Of a stretch of DNA of 64,000 bases, positions 44,745-53,322 are shown piece by piece. How positions within the stretch are numbered: position 1 is the stretch's first letter; every line of letters starts with the position of its first letter. Both the position numbers and the translations under genes were made by a program. Source of the stretch: Streptomyces ficellus (GTDB lineage: Bacteria > Actinomycetota > Actinomycetes > Streptomycetales > Streptomycetaceae); assembly GCF_030406405.1 (NCBI RefSeq), contig NZ_JAUEPL010000025.1, forward strand, positions 27,281 to 91,280, written 5' to 3'. The notes beneath the pieces were generated by a model. That model saw nothing but the letters and a program-made list of their open reading frames with translations. It was not told the origin of the DNA and did not search any database.

Positions 44745-45632
44745 ATGCAGTTCCAGCAGCTCGTGTACTTCGTGGCGGTCGCCGAGACCCGCCACTTCAC
44801 CCATGCCGCCGAGCGCGTCCATGTCTCCCAGCCGTCGCTGTCGCAGCAGATCAGGGCGCTGGAGAAGGAACTGGGCGCCGAGCTCTTCAGCCGGGCGCGC
44901 GGCAACATCGCGCTCACGGACGCGGGCGAGGCGCTGCTGCCGCTGGCCCGCCGGATCCTCGCCGACGCCGACACCGCGCGCCACGAGGTGCAGGAGCTGG
45001 CCCAGCTGCGGCGCGGGCGGGTGCGGCTGGGAGCGACGCCCAGCCTGTGCACGGGGCTGCTGCCCGATGTGCTGCGCGCGTTCCATGATCTGCATCCGGG
45101 GATCCAGTTGCTGATCGAGGAGAGCGGCTCCCACGATCTCGTACGGGAGCTGGCGCGCGGCGCGCTGGACCTCGCACTGGTGGTGCTGCCGCTGCCGACG
45201 CCCTCACCGGCGCTGACGACCGTGGAGCTGCTCCAGGAGGACCTGGTGGTGGTGTCCTCGGCGGCGGCCCCCGCGCCCCGCCGCCCGGTGCGCATCGCCG
45301 ACCTGGAGGGGCAACCGCTGGTGATGTTCCGGCACGGCTACGACCTGCGGGAGCTGACGGTCGCGGCGTGCCGCGCGGAGGGGTTCGAGCCGTCGTTCAC
45401 GGTGGAGGGCGGCGAGATGGACGCGGTGCTGGGTTTCGTACGGGCGGGGCTGGGGCTGGCCGTGGTGCCCCGCATGGTGGCCGCGCGGGCGGGGCGGGAC
45501 CTGCGGGTGACGGCATTGGCGCGGCCGGGGCTGCGGCGGACCATCGCGCTCGCGCACCGCAGCGATGTAGCGCCGCCGAGGGCCGCGCGGGAGCTCCAGC
45601 GGCTGCTGCTGGCGCACCGGGCGAAGCCGTGA
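44745..45632 (+). CDS. LysR-family transcriptional regulator
   Basis: 295 residues. N-terminal wHTH MQFQQLVYFVAVAETRHFTH, then AAERVHVSQPSLSQQIRALE, the standard LysR recognition region. Effector domain from about residue 90 (RVRLGATPSLCTGLLPDVLR). Start taken at ATG 44745; an in-frame GTG-type start 7 codons earlier is less like the family. Divergent from sdhCAB across a T-N11-A palindrome, so it probably controls that operon and itself; the ligand may be a C4 acid (inference). Confidence 0.9.
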   Translation: MQFQQLVYFVAVAETRHFTHAAERVHVSQPSLSQQIRALEKELGAELFSRARGNIALTDAGEALLPLARRILADADTARHEVQELAQLRRGRVRLGATPSLCTGLLPDVLRAFHDLHPGIQLLIEESGSHDLVRELARGALDLALVVLPLPTPSPALTTVELLQEDLVVVSSAAAPAPRRPVRIADLEGQPLVMFRHGYDLRELTVAACRAEGFEPSFTVEGGEMDAVLGFVRAGLGLAVVPRMVAARAGRDLRVTALARPGLRRTIALAHRSDVAPPRAARELQRLLLAHRAKP

Positions 45633-45731
45633 GGTGAAGGCCCGGCTCCGGTTGTGCCCACGCCTTCCTTCCCCTGGGCGTCGTCCTGGGCGCCCTGAGC
45701 GGAACGCATGTCCACAACCGGCCGGGGCGGG

Positions 45732-47897
45732 TCAGACCGCGTCCGCCAGGAGCAGGGCGTGGATGCGGTCGGGGGCGCCCGGGCGGGCGTAGTACCAGCC
45801 CTGGGCCGTGTCGCAGCCCAGTTCGCGCAGCTGCTCGGCCTGCGCGCCCGTCTCGACGCCCTCCACCGTCACCGCCAGTTCCAGGCTGTGCGCCAGTGAG
45901 ACGATCCCTTCGACGATCTTGAGGTCCACGGGGTCGGCGGGGTGCTGCTGCATGCCCTGGGTGAAGGAGCGGTCGAGTTTGAGGATGCTGACCGGCAGCC
46001 GGCGCAGGTTGGCGAGGTTCGAGTAGCCGGTGCCGAAGTCGTCCAGGGCTATGTCCACGCCCATCTCGGCCAGCTGCCGCAGCGGCTTGAGCAGGTCCTC
46101 GTCGGCGCCGATCAGCGCGGACTCGGTGACCTCCAGGCACAGCGCGGCCGGTTCGAGCCCTGAGCGCTCCAGTACGTCGACGGTGTCGGCGACCAGGTTC
46201 GGGTGGTGCAGCTGGGTCGGTGACAGGTTGACGTTGATGCGCAGCGGCCCGCCGTCGGAGTGGCGCCGCTGCCAGAACCTCGCCTGGCGCACCGCTTCCT
46301 GGAGCACCCAGCGGCCGAGCGGCACGATGAGCCCGGTGTGCTCGGCGAGCGGGATGAACCGGTCGGGGCCGAGCACCCCGTGCTGCGGGTGGCACCAGCG
46401 CACCAGGGCCTCCGCGCCGTGCACGCTGCCGTCGCCGAGGTGGACCAGCGGCTGGTACTCGATGAAGAACTCGCCCCGGTCCAGGGCCGCGGGCAGCGCG
46501 GTGGTCAGGCCGTGCCGGGTGATGGCGCGGGCGTCGGCCTCCGGGTCGGCCCGCTCGAAACGGTTGCCGCCGGCCGACTTGGCCCGGTACATGGTGATGT
46601 CGGCGCTGCGCAGCACCTCCGCGGAGCCGCGTTCACCCGCGGGCCCCTCCACGATGCCGACGCTGCCGCGTACGGTCAGCTCGCGCCCGTCCAGGCGGAT
46701 CGGGGTGGACAGGGCGGTGAGGATGCGGTGGGCGAGTTCCTCGGCCTCCCGCTCGGAGTCGGGCCCGGTGGTCAGCGCGACGAACTCGTCGCCGCCGAGC
46801 CGGGCGACCATCTCGCCCGGTCTGGTCGCGCAGCCCTGCAACCGGTCGGCGACCTCGACGAGCAGGCGGTCACCGGCGGAGTGGCCGAGGCTGTCGTTGA
46901 TCGCCTTGAAGCCGTCGAGGTCGAGGTAGCACAGCCCGAACCGGGCGCCGTCGCCCGCGGCCAGGGCCTTGTCCAGCCGTTCGAAGAACAGCGTCCGGTT
47001 GGGCAGCCCGGTCAGCGCGTCGTGGGTCGCCTCGTAGCGCAGCCGCAGGTTGAGGAGCCGGCGTTCGGTGGTGTCCTCCATCAGGGCCAGCGTGTACTGC
47101 GGCAGCCCTTCGGCGTCCCGCAGCAGGGAGACCGTCAGGTTGGTCCACAGGATGGTGCCGTCGGCCCGGTAGAAGGGCTTTTCCACCCGGAAGTGGTCGC
47201 GCTCACCGCGTATCAGCTCGCCGTACAGCTTCCACACGTGCGGCGCGTCCTCCGGGTGCACCCACTCCGTGACGTTGCGGCCGCGTACATGGTGTTCCAG
47301 GCCGCCGAACATGCGGGTGAGGGTCTCGTTGACCTCCAGGACGTTGCCGTCGAGGTCGGCGATGCCGATGCCGATGGCCGCGCCGTCGAAGACCGCCCGG
47401 AAGCGGGCCTCGGTGGCGTGCAGCGCCTGTTCGGCGAAGCTGCGCGCGGCGAGGGCGGAGCGGGCGATGGCCTCCTGCTCGGCGAGGGTGCGCTCGCGCA
47501 GCGCCTGGGCGAAGCCGGCGGCGAGCGCGTGCTGCAACCGGGCGCAGCGGGCCCGCAGGTCCTCGGCGGTGTCCTGGTCCACGCGGCCGCAGTAGAGCAC
47601 CAGGTACGACTCGACGACGCCGAGGGTGCGGCTGAGCGCGTCCGGGTCGGTGCAGTGCGCGGCCACGAGTGCGGCGCCGACCCGCTGCGCGGGTGCCGGG
47701 TCGAACGGCCGGCCGTGCAGGGCGTCGCTGAGCTCACGGGCCCACGGCAGCAGATGCCGCTCGAACTCCGAGCGCGTCATGGACGTCGCCGTGACGGGGA
47801 AGATGGCGCGGCTCCAGATGGTCGCGAACCGTCTGAGTCTGTCCTCCGGGTCGTCCGGGTCCGCGGCGGAACCCGACTCCCGTGCCGGCACGCTCAC
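45732..47897 (-). CDS. rmdA: PAS-GGDEF-EAL cyclic di-GMP protein, RmdA-like
   Basis: 721 residues, GTG start at 47897. Order: an N-terminal helical region, PAS sensor (about 175-290, RAVFDGAAIGIGIADLDGNV), GGDEF cyclase (about 310-465, LGGDEFVAL intact) and EAL phosphodiesterase (about 475-715, with AEALVRWCHPQHG, EVTESALI, DDFGTGYSNLANLRRL, VEGVETGAQ intact). This is the domain order of S. coelicolor RmdA, a c-di-GMP phosphodiesterase affecting development. Both catalytic motifs are preserved here, so it may both make and break the messenger. It has a four-base overlap with the upstream methyltransferase gene. Confidence 0.9.
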   Translation of the reverse strand: MSVPARESGSAADPDDPEDRLRRFATIWSRAIFPVTATSMTRSEFERHLLPWARELSDALHGRPFDPAPAQRVGAALVAAHCTDPDALSRTLGVVESYLVLYCGRVDQDTAEDLRARCARLQHALAAGFAQALRERTLAEQEAIARSALAARSFAEQALHATEARFRAVFDGAAIGIGIADLDGNVLEVNETLTRMFGGLEHHVRGRNVTEWVHPEDAPHVWKLYGELIRGERDHFRVEKPFYRADGTILWTNLTVSLLRDAEGLPQYTLALMEDTTERRLLNLRLRYEATHDALTGLPNRTLFFERLDKALAAGDGARFGLCYLDLDGFKAINDSLGHSAGDRLLVEVADRLQGCATRPGEMVARLGGDEFVALTTGPDSEREAEELAHRILTALSTPIRLDGRELTVRGSVGIVEGPAGERGSAEVLRSADITMYRAKSAGGNRFERADPEADARAITRHGLTTALPAALDRGEFFIEYQPLVHLGDGSVHGAEALVRWCHPQHGVLGPDRFIPLAEHTGLIVPLGRWVLQEAVRQARFWQRRHSDGGPLRINVNLSPTQLHHPNLVADTVDVLERSGLEPAALCLEVTESALIGADEDLLKPLRQLAEMGVDIALDDFGTGYSNLANLRRLPVSILKLDRSFTQGMQQHPADPVDLKIVEGIVSLAHSLELAVTVEGVETGAQAEQLRELGCDTAQGWYYARPGAPDRIHALLLADAV

Positions 47898-48706
47898 GCC
47901 TTGCGCCCCACCCCTGCGAAGCCCGCGAAGGCGTATGGATCCTCCTGCTCGGTGGGCGCGTCGGGCCGCCACAGGGGCATGGCCACGAGGCCCGGTTCGA
48001 CCAGCTCGAACCCCTCGAAGAACCGCGTGACCTCCTGCCGCGTGCGCATCACCAGCGGGTTGCGGATGGTGCGGTACACGCCGACGGCTCCGCCCGCCTG
48101 TTCCTGGGGCAGCGGGATGCCTTCGTACGAGGCGTGCGTGAGGATCAGGAGGCTGCCGGGGGCGAGGGCGTCGCGCAGTTCGGCGACGGCCCGCTCGGGC
48201 TCGTCGGCGTCCTCCAGGAAGTGCAGGACGGCGACGAGCAGCAGGGCGACCGGCCGGTCGAGGTCCAGGAGCCGGGCCGCCTCGGGGCTGGTCAGGATGT
48301 CCTGGGGCTTGCGCAGGTCGGCGGCGACGATCCCGGCGTCCTCGTTGCCCTCCAGGACGGCCTGGCTGTGCGCGACGGCGACCGGGTCGTGGTCGACGTA
48401 CAGGACGCGGGCGCCGGGCTCGGCGCTCTGGGCGACCTCGTGGACGTTGCCGAAGGTGGGAATCCCTGAACCGATGTCGAGGAACTGGGTGATGCCCTGC
48501 TCCACGGCGTACCGTACGGCGCGGCGCATGAACGCCCGGTTGGCCTGCATGACCTTGGGAAGGCCCGGCATGAACTCCATGGCCTTGCGGGCCGCTTCCC
48601 GGTCGACCTCGAAGTTGTGCGAACCGCCCAGGTAGTAGTCGTAAATGCGGGACACGCTCGGCACCGAAATGTCGATGCCCGGCGGGGCCCAGGCGGGACG
48701 CTCCAT
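47894..48706 (-). CDS. SAM-dependent methyltransferase, DUF574/SAV2177 family
   Basis: 270 residues from the ATG at 48706, chosen because GGGAG lies six bases upstream; ATGs 14 codons earlier are possible. The family N-terminus (WAPPGIDISVPSVSRIYDYY, LGGSHNFEVDRE) is followed by LDIGSGIPTFGNVHEVAQ and RVLYVDHDPVAVAHSQAVL. Streptomyces has many paralogues; substrates are unknown. Coupled to the RmdA-like gene by a GTGA overlap, so the two products are made in step. Confidence 0.92.
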   Translation of the reverse strand: MERPAWAPPGIDISVPSVSRIYDYYLGGSHNFEVDREAARKAMEFMPGLPKVMQANRAFMRRAVRYAVEQGITQFLDIGSGIPTFGNVHEVAQSAEPGARVLYVDHDPVAVAHSQAVLEGNEDAGIVAADLRKPQDILTSPEAARLLDLDRPVALLLVAVLHFLEDADEPERAVAELRDALAPGSLLILTHASYEGIPLPQEQAGGAVGVYRTIRNPLVMRTRQEVTRFFEGFELVEPGLVAMPLWRPDAPTEQEDPYAFAGFAGVGRKA

Positions 48707-49015
48707 CGATGTCTCCCACAAGTCGCCACGGTATGCGGCCATGTTCATGGCCAGTGTTCGAGCCGAGGCTACTGATCGCCCGCCGGGAGGGCGAGGGGAA
48801 ACGGAAATTATCGATCCGTTCTTGGTCACACGTCTTCGTCACACGCCAGTGGCACGTGCGCCCGGCCCGCCGCTCACGCGGGGGGCGTGAGGCGGCGGGC
48901 CGGTGGGGTGTCCGGGCCGGCTGGGCCGGACTCCCCGGTGGCCGCAGCGCGCGTGGGGACGTGAGCTGAAGCGCTACGGCCGGCTTGGGGACCGCCCCGA
49001 TCGGGGGCGCTGCCG
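48707..49015. other. 309-base non-coding gap upstream of the methyltransferase
   Basis: Contains an AT-richer stretch (GGAAATTATCGATCCG near 48801-48816) that on the minus strand gives GATAAT, a possible -10 for the methyltransferase-rmdA operon. Nothing else recognisable; no gene. Confidence 0.4.
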
Positions 49016-50032
49016 CTACTTGGACGCTCCGACGAGCTTGCCTTCGGGCGAGACGGCGTACCAGGTGCCGCCCACGCCCTGGCCGTTGGTGTCACCGGGC
49101 TTCTTGTCCCCGGCGAAGGTGTAGAGGGGCCAGCAGTCGATGGTCTGCTGCTTGAGGCCGTCGGGGCGGCTGAAGGTGACGTAGCCCTTCGTCGAGATGC
49201 CTTCGGTGTCGTTCTTGTCGACCGGGGCGACGACCGGCCACTTCTCCAGGCATTCGCCGGTGCAGGCGGTCTTCATGGGCCACGCCGAGTCCTTCTGGAA
49301 GCGGTAGACCGTCATTCCGTTCTTGTCCACGACGATGTCACCGAGCTTGGGGTCCTTGCGTACGGACAGGCCCGCCGCGTCGGCCGAGGCGCCGGCACCC
49401 TCGTTCTCGGTGGCCGCCCCGTCGTCCGCGGCGCTCTCCTCCTCGCCCGCCCCCTCGTCGCCGCCGTTGGTCGGCGCCGCCTTCTTGCCGTCGGGCGCGG
49501 CCGCGTACCAGGTGCCGCCCACGCCCTGGCCGTTGGCGTCGCCGGGCTTGGTGTCCTTGGCGTACCGGTACATCGGCCAGCCGTCGATGGTCAGTTGCTT
49601 GGTGCCGTCCGCGCGGGTGAGCACACCCATGAGCGAGGCGTCGACACCGGCCGGGGGCTTGGCACCCTCGGCGGTCACCACGGGCCACGCCGTCGCGCAC
49701 TCGCCCTCACAGTTCGACTTGGGCGGATTCGCCGTGTCCTTGTCGAAGCGGTAGAGCGTGAAGCCCTCGCTGTCGGTGACCACCTTGCCGAATTCCTTGC
49801 TGTCCCACACGGCGAGCTGGCCCGCCGGTTTGGCGGCGGCCGCCTGCGAGTTGGCGCCGGAGCCGTAACCGGAGCCGTAGCCGCTGCCGTTCTCCGCGGG
49901 CGCGCCGGCCGGTGCGGCGGCGCCCACCGATCCGGCGGGGGCTTGGTCACCGTTGTCCTGACCGCACGCCGTCGTCAGCGCCAGCACGGCCGCCGCGGAC
50001 ACCGCGAGCGAGGCGTTCCGCCAGGTCTTCAT
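49016..50032 (-). CDS. secreted lipoprotein with four lipoprotein_15-type repeats
   Basis: 338 residues. Lipobox region ALTTACGQ; signal peptide 1-23. After a Gly/Ser/Tyr-rich linker (GSGYGSGYGSG) two halves each hold a pair of the PF03640-like repeats: WDSKEFGKVVTDSEGFTLYR with ANPPKSNCEGECATAWPVV, and later RKDPKLGDIVVDKNGMTVYR with MKTACTGECLEKWPVVAP. Each pair ends GTWYA. The two C-E-C/C-T-G-E-C motifs suggest metal or heme sites. GGGAG before the ATG at 50032 sets the start. The halves share an internal acidic linker of about 45 residues. Confidence 0.85.
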   Translation of the reverse strand: MKTWRNASLAVSAAAVLALTTACGQDNGDQAPAGSVGAAAPAGAPAENGSGYGSGYGSGANSQAAAAKPAGQLAVWDSKEFGKVVTDSEGFTLYRFDKDTANPPKSNCEGECATAWPVVTAEGAKPPAGVDASLMGVLTRADGTKQLTIDGWPMYRYAKDTKPGDANGQGVGGTWYAAAPDGKKAAPTNGGDEGAGEEESAADDGAATENEGAGASADAAGLSVRKDPKLGDIVVDKNGMTVYRFQKDSAWPMKTACTGECLEKWPVVAPVDKNDTEGISTKGYVTFSRPDGLKQQTIDCWPLYTFAGDKKPGDTNGQGVGGTWYAVSPEGKLVGASK

Positions 50033-50238
50033 GTCAACTCCCATTATCCGGAGGTAGGTTGGCGGCGCCCAGGTGCGCCGTTCATGGCCCTAGGTACGGG
50101 CGGAAGGGCGCCGCGCGTTCAACGCGCCGGAATATTTCTCGCGGGGGCGGCAAACACGGGCCGCCCGAGAACCCCTCCATCAGGGGAATCGCCCCGGTTC
50201 CGGGCGGGCCGCGGCAGGGGCGCCATCATGCTGTCGGC

Positions 50239-50823
50239 GTGTACGGAACTTTCGTGTCGCGGCTCGTGGCGGCCGCCGCTCTGGGCTGGTTGCTGGCCAC
50301 CGCGCTGCCCGCGGCGGCGGACAGCTGCGCCTCGGCCCATGTCGGCCCGGGCGGCGGGGTCTCCGCGGTCGCGGTGGCGGGCAGCGGCGATTGCTCACCC
50401 GAGCCGCCCCCGCCCCCGCCCCCGGTCCCGACGCCACCGCCCGCTCCCCCACCTCCGGAGCCGGCTCCACCGCCGCCCCCGCCACCACCTGCACCCCCTC
50501 CGCCGCAGGAGCCGCCGCCTCCGCCGCCACCGCCCGGGCGGGCCGAGCCGGAACCTCCGCCGCCGCCTCCGCCGCCGCCCGCACCGGCCCCGCCGCCCGT
50601 ACGGGAAGCGGCGCCCGCACCCACGCCCGCCCCGGCGCCACCACCGTCCGCGTCACCACGCCCGGCACCGCCCTCGCCGTCCCGGGTCCCGCTGCCCGCC
50701 TACCGGCGCGCGCAACGCGCCGAACCGGCCGGAGGGCCTTCCACGGTCACCGTGATGCTCCTGGTCATGGCCCCCGCGGTGCTCGCCGCCGCCGCGCTGC
50801 GCTCACGCTCCTCCCGCTCGTGA
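50239..50823 (+). CDS. proline-rich cell-surface protein with C-terminal anchor
   Basis: 194 residues from a GTG at 50239. A signal peptide (LVAAAALGWLLATALPAAA) is followed by a short Cys-containing head (SCASAHVGPGGG...GDCSPEP) and about 110 residues dominated by Pro with Glu/Ala. Then a membrane helix VTVMLLVMAPAVLAAAAL and a basic tail RSRSSRS form a typical wall-spanning stalk. The proline stretch would span the peptidoglycan. No LPXTG-type motif, so anchoring is by the helix. The DUF4239 gene follows 18 bases later. Confidence 0.7.
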   Translation: MYGTFVSRLVAAAALGWLLATALPAAADSCASAHVGPGGGVSAVAVAGSGDCSPEPPPPPPPVPTPPPAPPPPEPAPPPPPPPPAPPPPQEPPPPPPPPGRAEPEPPPPPPPPPAPAPPPVREAAPAPTPAPAPPPSASPRPAPPSPSRVPLPAYRRAQRAEPAGGPSTVTVMLLVMAPAVLAAAALRSRSSRS

Positions 50824-50841
50824 CAACCGCTGGAGAACACC

Positions 50842-51606
50842 TTGTCGGAATGGCTCGTCCTGTCCCTCGCGATGGCCGCCGCCTGTGCGGTGGTCCTGAC
50901 CATCGTCGTCATCAACAACCGCCGCCTGCCTGACGACGACGACCCGTCCGAGACGCCGGACGTCATGGAGTACATGACCATGATGATCGGCGTGGTGTAC
51001 GCGATCGTGCTGGGCCTCGCGATCGCCGGCGTCTGGGAGGGCCGCAGCGCCGCCCAGGAGAGCGTGCGTCAGGAGGCGCAGGCCCTGCACGAGGTGTCGG
51101 CCAGGGTGGAGGTCTGGCCGGCCGCGGTGCGCGAGCGCGTCCGCGCCGATGTGGACGCGTACGTCTCCCATGTCGTCGGCACCGAGTGGCAGCACATGGC
51201 CGACCGGGGCGAGCTGACCGACAAGGGCACCGAGCTCCTGGAGCGGGTGCGCCGCGACGTTACCGACTACCGGCCGGCCGACGAGCACGAGGGCGAGGCG
51301 TACCAGCCACTGGTGGACCAAGTGGCGGTCGTCGACGACGCGCGCAGCGCACGGGGGGAGAGCGCGGGTGCGACGATGCCGGGTGTGGTGTGGTTCGGGC
51401 TGATCACCGGCGCGCTGGTCACCGTCGGGATCATCTTCACGCTCCAGATCCGCCGTACGCCGCGCGAGCTGCTGCTCGCCGGTCTCTTCAGTGCGCTGAT
51501 CGCCTTCCTTCTGTTCCTGATCTGGGCTTTCGACGCACCGTTCGGGCGCGGGGTGTCGGCGGACCCCGAGGCCTTCCTGAACGCCTTTCCCCACCTGCGG
51601 AACTGA
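50842..51606 (+). CDS. DUF4239-family membrane protein
   Basis: 254 residues, TTG start at 50842 with GGAG nine bases ahead. Four membrane helices: LVLSLAMAAACAVVLTIVVI, GVVYAIVLGLAIAGVW, FGLITGALVTVGIIFTL and LLLAGLFSALIAFLLFLIWAF. A central soluble helical domain (SAAQESVRQEAQALHEVSAR) matches DUF4239 proteins of unknown role. It lies directly behind the proline-rich surface protein, likely in one transcript. Confidence 0.8.
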   Translation: MSEWLVLSLAMAAACAVVLTIVVINNRRLPDDDDPSETPDVMEYMTMMIGVVYAIVLGLAIAGVWEGRSAAQESVRQEAQALHEVSARVEVWPAAVRERVRADVDAYVSHVVGTEWQHMADRGELTDKGTELLERVRRDVTDYRPADEHEGEAYQPLVDQVAVVDDARSARGESAGATMPGVVWFGLITGALVTVGIIFTLQIRRTPRELLLAGLFSALIAFLLFLIWAFDAPFGRGVSADPEAFLNAFPHLRN

Positions 51607-51811
51607 CCTGCGGGACTGACCTCCTGGACTGGCTCCTGGACGGGCCTCCTACGGCGCCTTATGGGCCGTACGGGGGACATCAGTGCCCCATTCGCCCGCC
51701 TGGGATCGCGGCTGTGGTAAGGCGCTCCTAGCGTTTCGGGCATCGAGGTGCATGTCACCGCTTTGTGGAAATCCGTTCCGCAGCTGCTCCTCGGGACCCG
51801 GAGGATTGACG

Positions 51812-52366
51812 ATGCGCGCGATAGGTGCCGCCTCCGCCGCTCTCCTCGGAGCGGCCGCTCTCGCCCTGACCGCCCCCGCCCCGGCGGTGGCTTCCGGCAA
51901 GTTCGCCCCCGGCGACTTCGCCATCAGCCCCTCGACCGTCCAGCCGGGCGGCCGGGTGGTGCTCACGGCCCCCGGCTGCTCGGGCACCGCGATGGCGTCC
52001 TCGGGCGTCTTCGACACGGTTACCATCCCGGCCGGCCGCTCGGCCACGGCCACCGTCGACTGGGACGCCAAGCGGGGCGCGGTCTACACGGTGTCCTTCA
52101 CCTGCGCCGGGGGCACGCCGGGCACCGTCGACCTCACCATCGCCCGGGTCGCCGGCACCCCGACGACCAGCTCCACGGCCGTCCCGACCGTGACCGCCAC
52201 CAGGACGGTGACCCCCGCGCCCACCCAGGGCGTACGCGGTGGCATGGGCGGCAGCATCGGCGGCTGGAACGCCGGCGAACTCGCCGCCGGTACGGGCCTG
52301 GTCGTGGCGGCGGCCACCGGGATCATCTACGCGCTGCGCCGCCGCGCCGAAAGCCGCCGCCACTGA
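51812..52366 (+). CDS. small exported protein with Ig-like domain and C-terminal membrane anchor
   Basis: 184 residues. Signal peptide (AALLGAAALALTAPAPAVA) then a beta-sandwich-like domain (ISPSTVQPGGRVVLTAPGC, VFDTVTIPAGRSATATVDWD, VYTVSFTCAGG), a Thr/Pro linker, and a hydrophobic helix (LVVAAATGIIYALRRRAESR) with Arg-rich end. Two cysteines may pair. It is similar in design to the convergent gene at 52516-53001, the two probably being paralogues. GGAGGA precedes the ATG. A class F sortase lies nearby, but no sorting motif is seen before the helix. Confidence 0.8.
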   Translation: MRAIGAASAALLGAAALALTAPAPAVASGKFAPGDFAISPSTVQPGGRVVLTAPGCSGTAMASSGVFDTVTIPAGRSATATVDWDAKRGAVYTVSFTCAGGTPGTVDLTIARVAGTPTTSSTAVPTVTATRTVTPAPTQGVRGGMGGSIGGWNAGELAAGTGLVVAAATGIIYALRRRAESRRH

Positions 52367-52444
52367 GCCCCTCAGCCACCGAGCCGCCGTCACTGATCCA
52401 CTGAGCCACTGAGCCACCGATTGGCAGGCCGCTCCCCGGCGACA

Positions 52445-52486
52445 GCCCGTCGCCCCGAGTCCTCACCCGGACTCGGGGCGACGGGC
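52445..52486. terminator. long perfect hairpin between two convergent surface-protein genes
   Basis: Arms 52445-52460 and 52471-52486 are exact reverse complements (16 bases) with a 10-base loop. A strong bidirectional terminator, midway between stop codons at 52366 and 52516. Confidence 0.9.
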
Positions 52487-52515
52487 GTATTCGGCCGACC
52501 GGGAGGTTCGGCCGG

Positions 52516-53001
52516 TCAGACCTTTCCGCCGCTCAAACGGCGACGGCGGCTGATGAACAGCCCGCCGCCGATGGCCGCCGTGCCGACCAGGGCCGCGCCG
52601 ATGGCCATCTCGGTGGAGCTCGGAGCCATCGAGCCGCCGAGACCACCCCGGGCGCCGTGGCCGCGTACGACCGTGAAGGTGCGGGTGACGACCATGTGGT
52701 GGTCGTTGCACTTCACCGCCAGGTTGTACTGCCCCGGCGTGGCGTGGTCGTAGATCCGGGGCGTGGCGGCCGCGTGGCCCGAGGGGTTGATGGTGAGAGC
52801 CGTCTTGGGGAAGGCGTTGGACGAGACCTTGCCGCCGTGGCCGCACCCCATGACGCTGATCGCGAGCTGGCCGCCCTGGTGGACCCGGGTGGGGGAGACC
52901 GTGACGTTGGTAGGACCGTTGTTGGCCGCGGCCAAGGGGGCGCAGAGCCCGATGGCCGCGCCCGCGGTGGCGGCCACCGCGAGAGCGCGTGAAGCACGCA
53001 T
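52516..53001 (-). CDS. small exported Ig-like protein with C-terminal anchor, paralogue of 51812-52366
   Basis: 161 residues. Signal peptide (ALAVAATAGAAIGLCAPLAAA), beta domain (VSPTRVHQGGQLAISVMGCG, TALTINPSGHAAATPRIYD, YNLAVKCNDHHMVVTRTFTV), a Gly-rich linker (RGGLGGSMAPSS) and a membrane helix with RRRRLSGGKV tail. Same architecture and the VSP...GGxLxIxxxGC motif as the convergent neighbour. It diverges from the class F sortase gene. Confidence 0.8.
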   Translation of the reverse strand: MRASRALAVAATAGAAIGLCAPLAAANNGPTNVTVSPTRVHQGGQLAISVMGCGHGGKVSSNAFPKTALTINPSGHAAATPRIYDHATPGQYNLAVKCNDHHMVVTRTFTVVRGHGARGGLGGSMAPSSTEMAIGAALVGTAAIGGGLFISRRRRLSGGKV

Positions 53002-53322
53002 CGTTGAACCTCCAGTGGAAGACGCCCCGAAGCGGCGCTCCGGGAGATTCGACGAGTACGCCTTCCACGACGAACCTTCACAAGCCAGTCCTATTACCGC
53101 ATTTCGGCGCTCGTCCACCCCGGTGAGCCGACACGCCGGTCTCCCGGTCGTGCATCTGACGGATGCGCAGGTCACGGACCGTCAGGGGCTCGGTCGGGGG
53201 ATCCCCCCGACGATGACTCGGATGGGTCATCCCCCCTGGCACCCGCCACCCGTTCGCGCTCTCCTGATCGCCCGTCCGGCACGGCGCACTTAGCGTGCGT
53301 AGTACGCCGCGAAGGGAGAACC
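53002..53322. promoter_or_regulatory. 321-base divergent promoter region of sortase and surface-protein genes
   Basis: No gene. A perfect inverted repeat, GTCGGGGG-ATC-CCCCCGAC, sits at 53193-53211, 112 bases before the sortase start. Its 3-base loop favours a DNA-binding site or short hairpin. Confidence 0.5.

Noticed and set aside
45648..45721. Terminator between lysR and rmdA
   Set aside because: CCGGTTGTG and CACAACCGG pair perfectly but with a loop of more than 50 bases, so a terminator function is unlikely.
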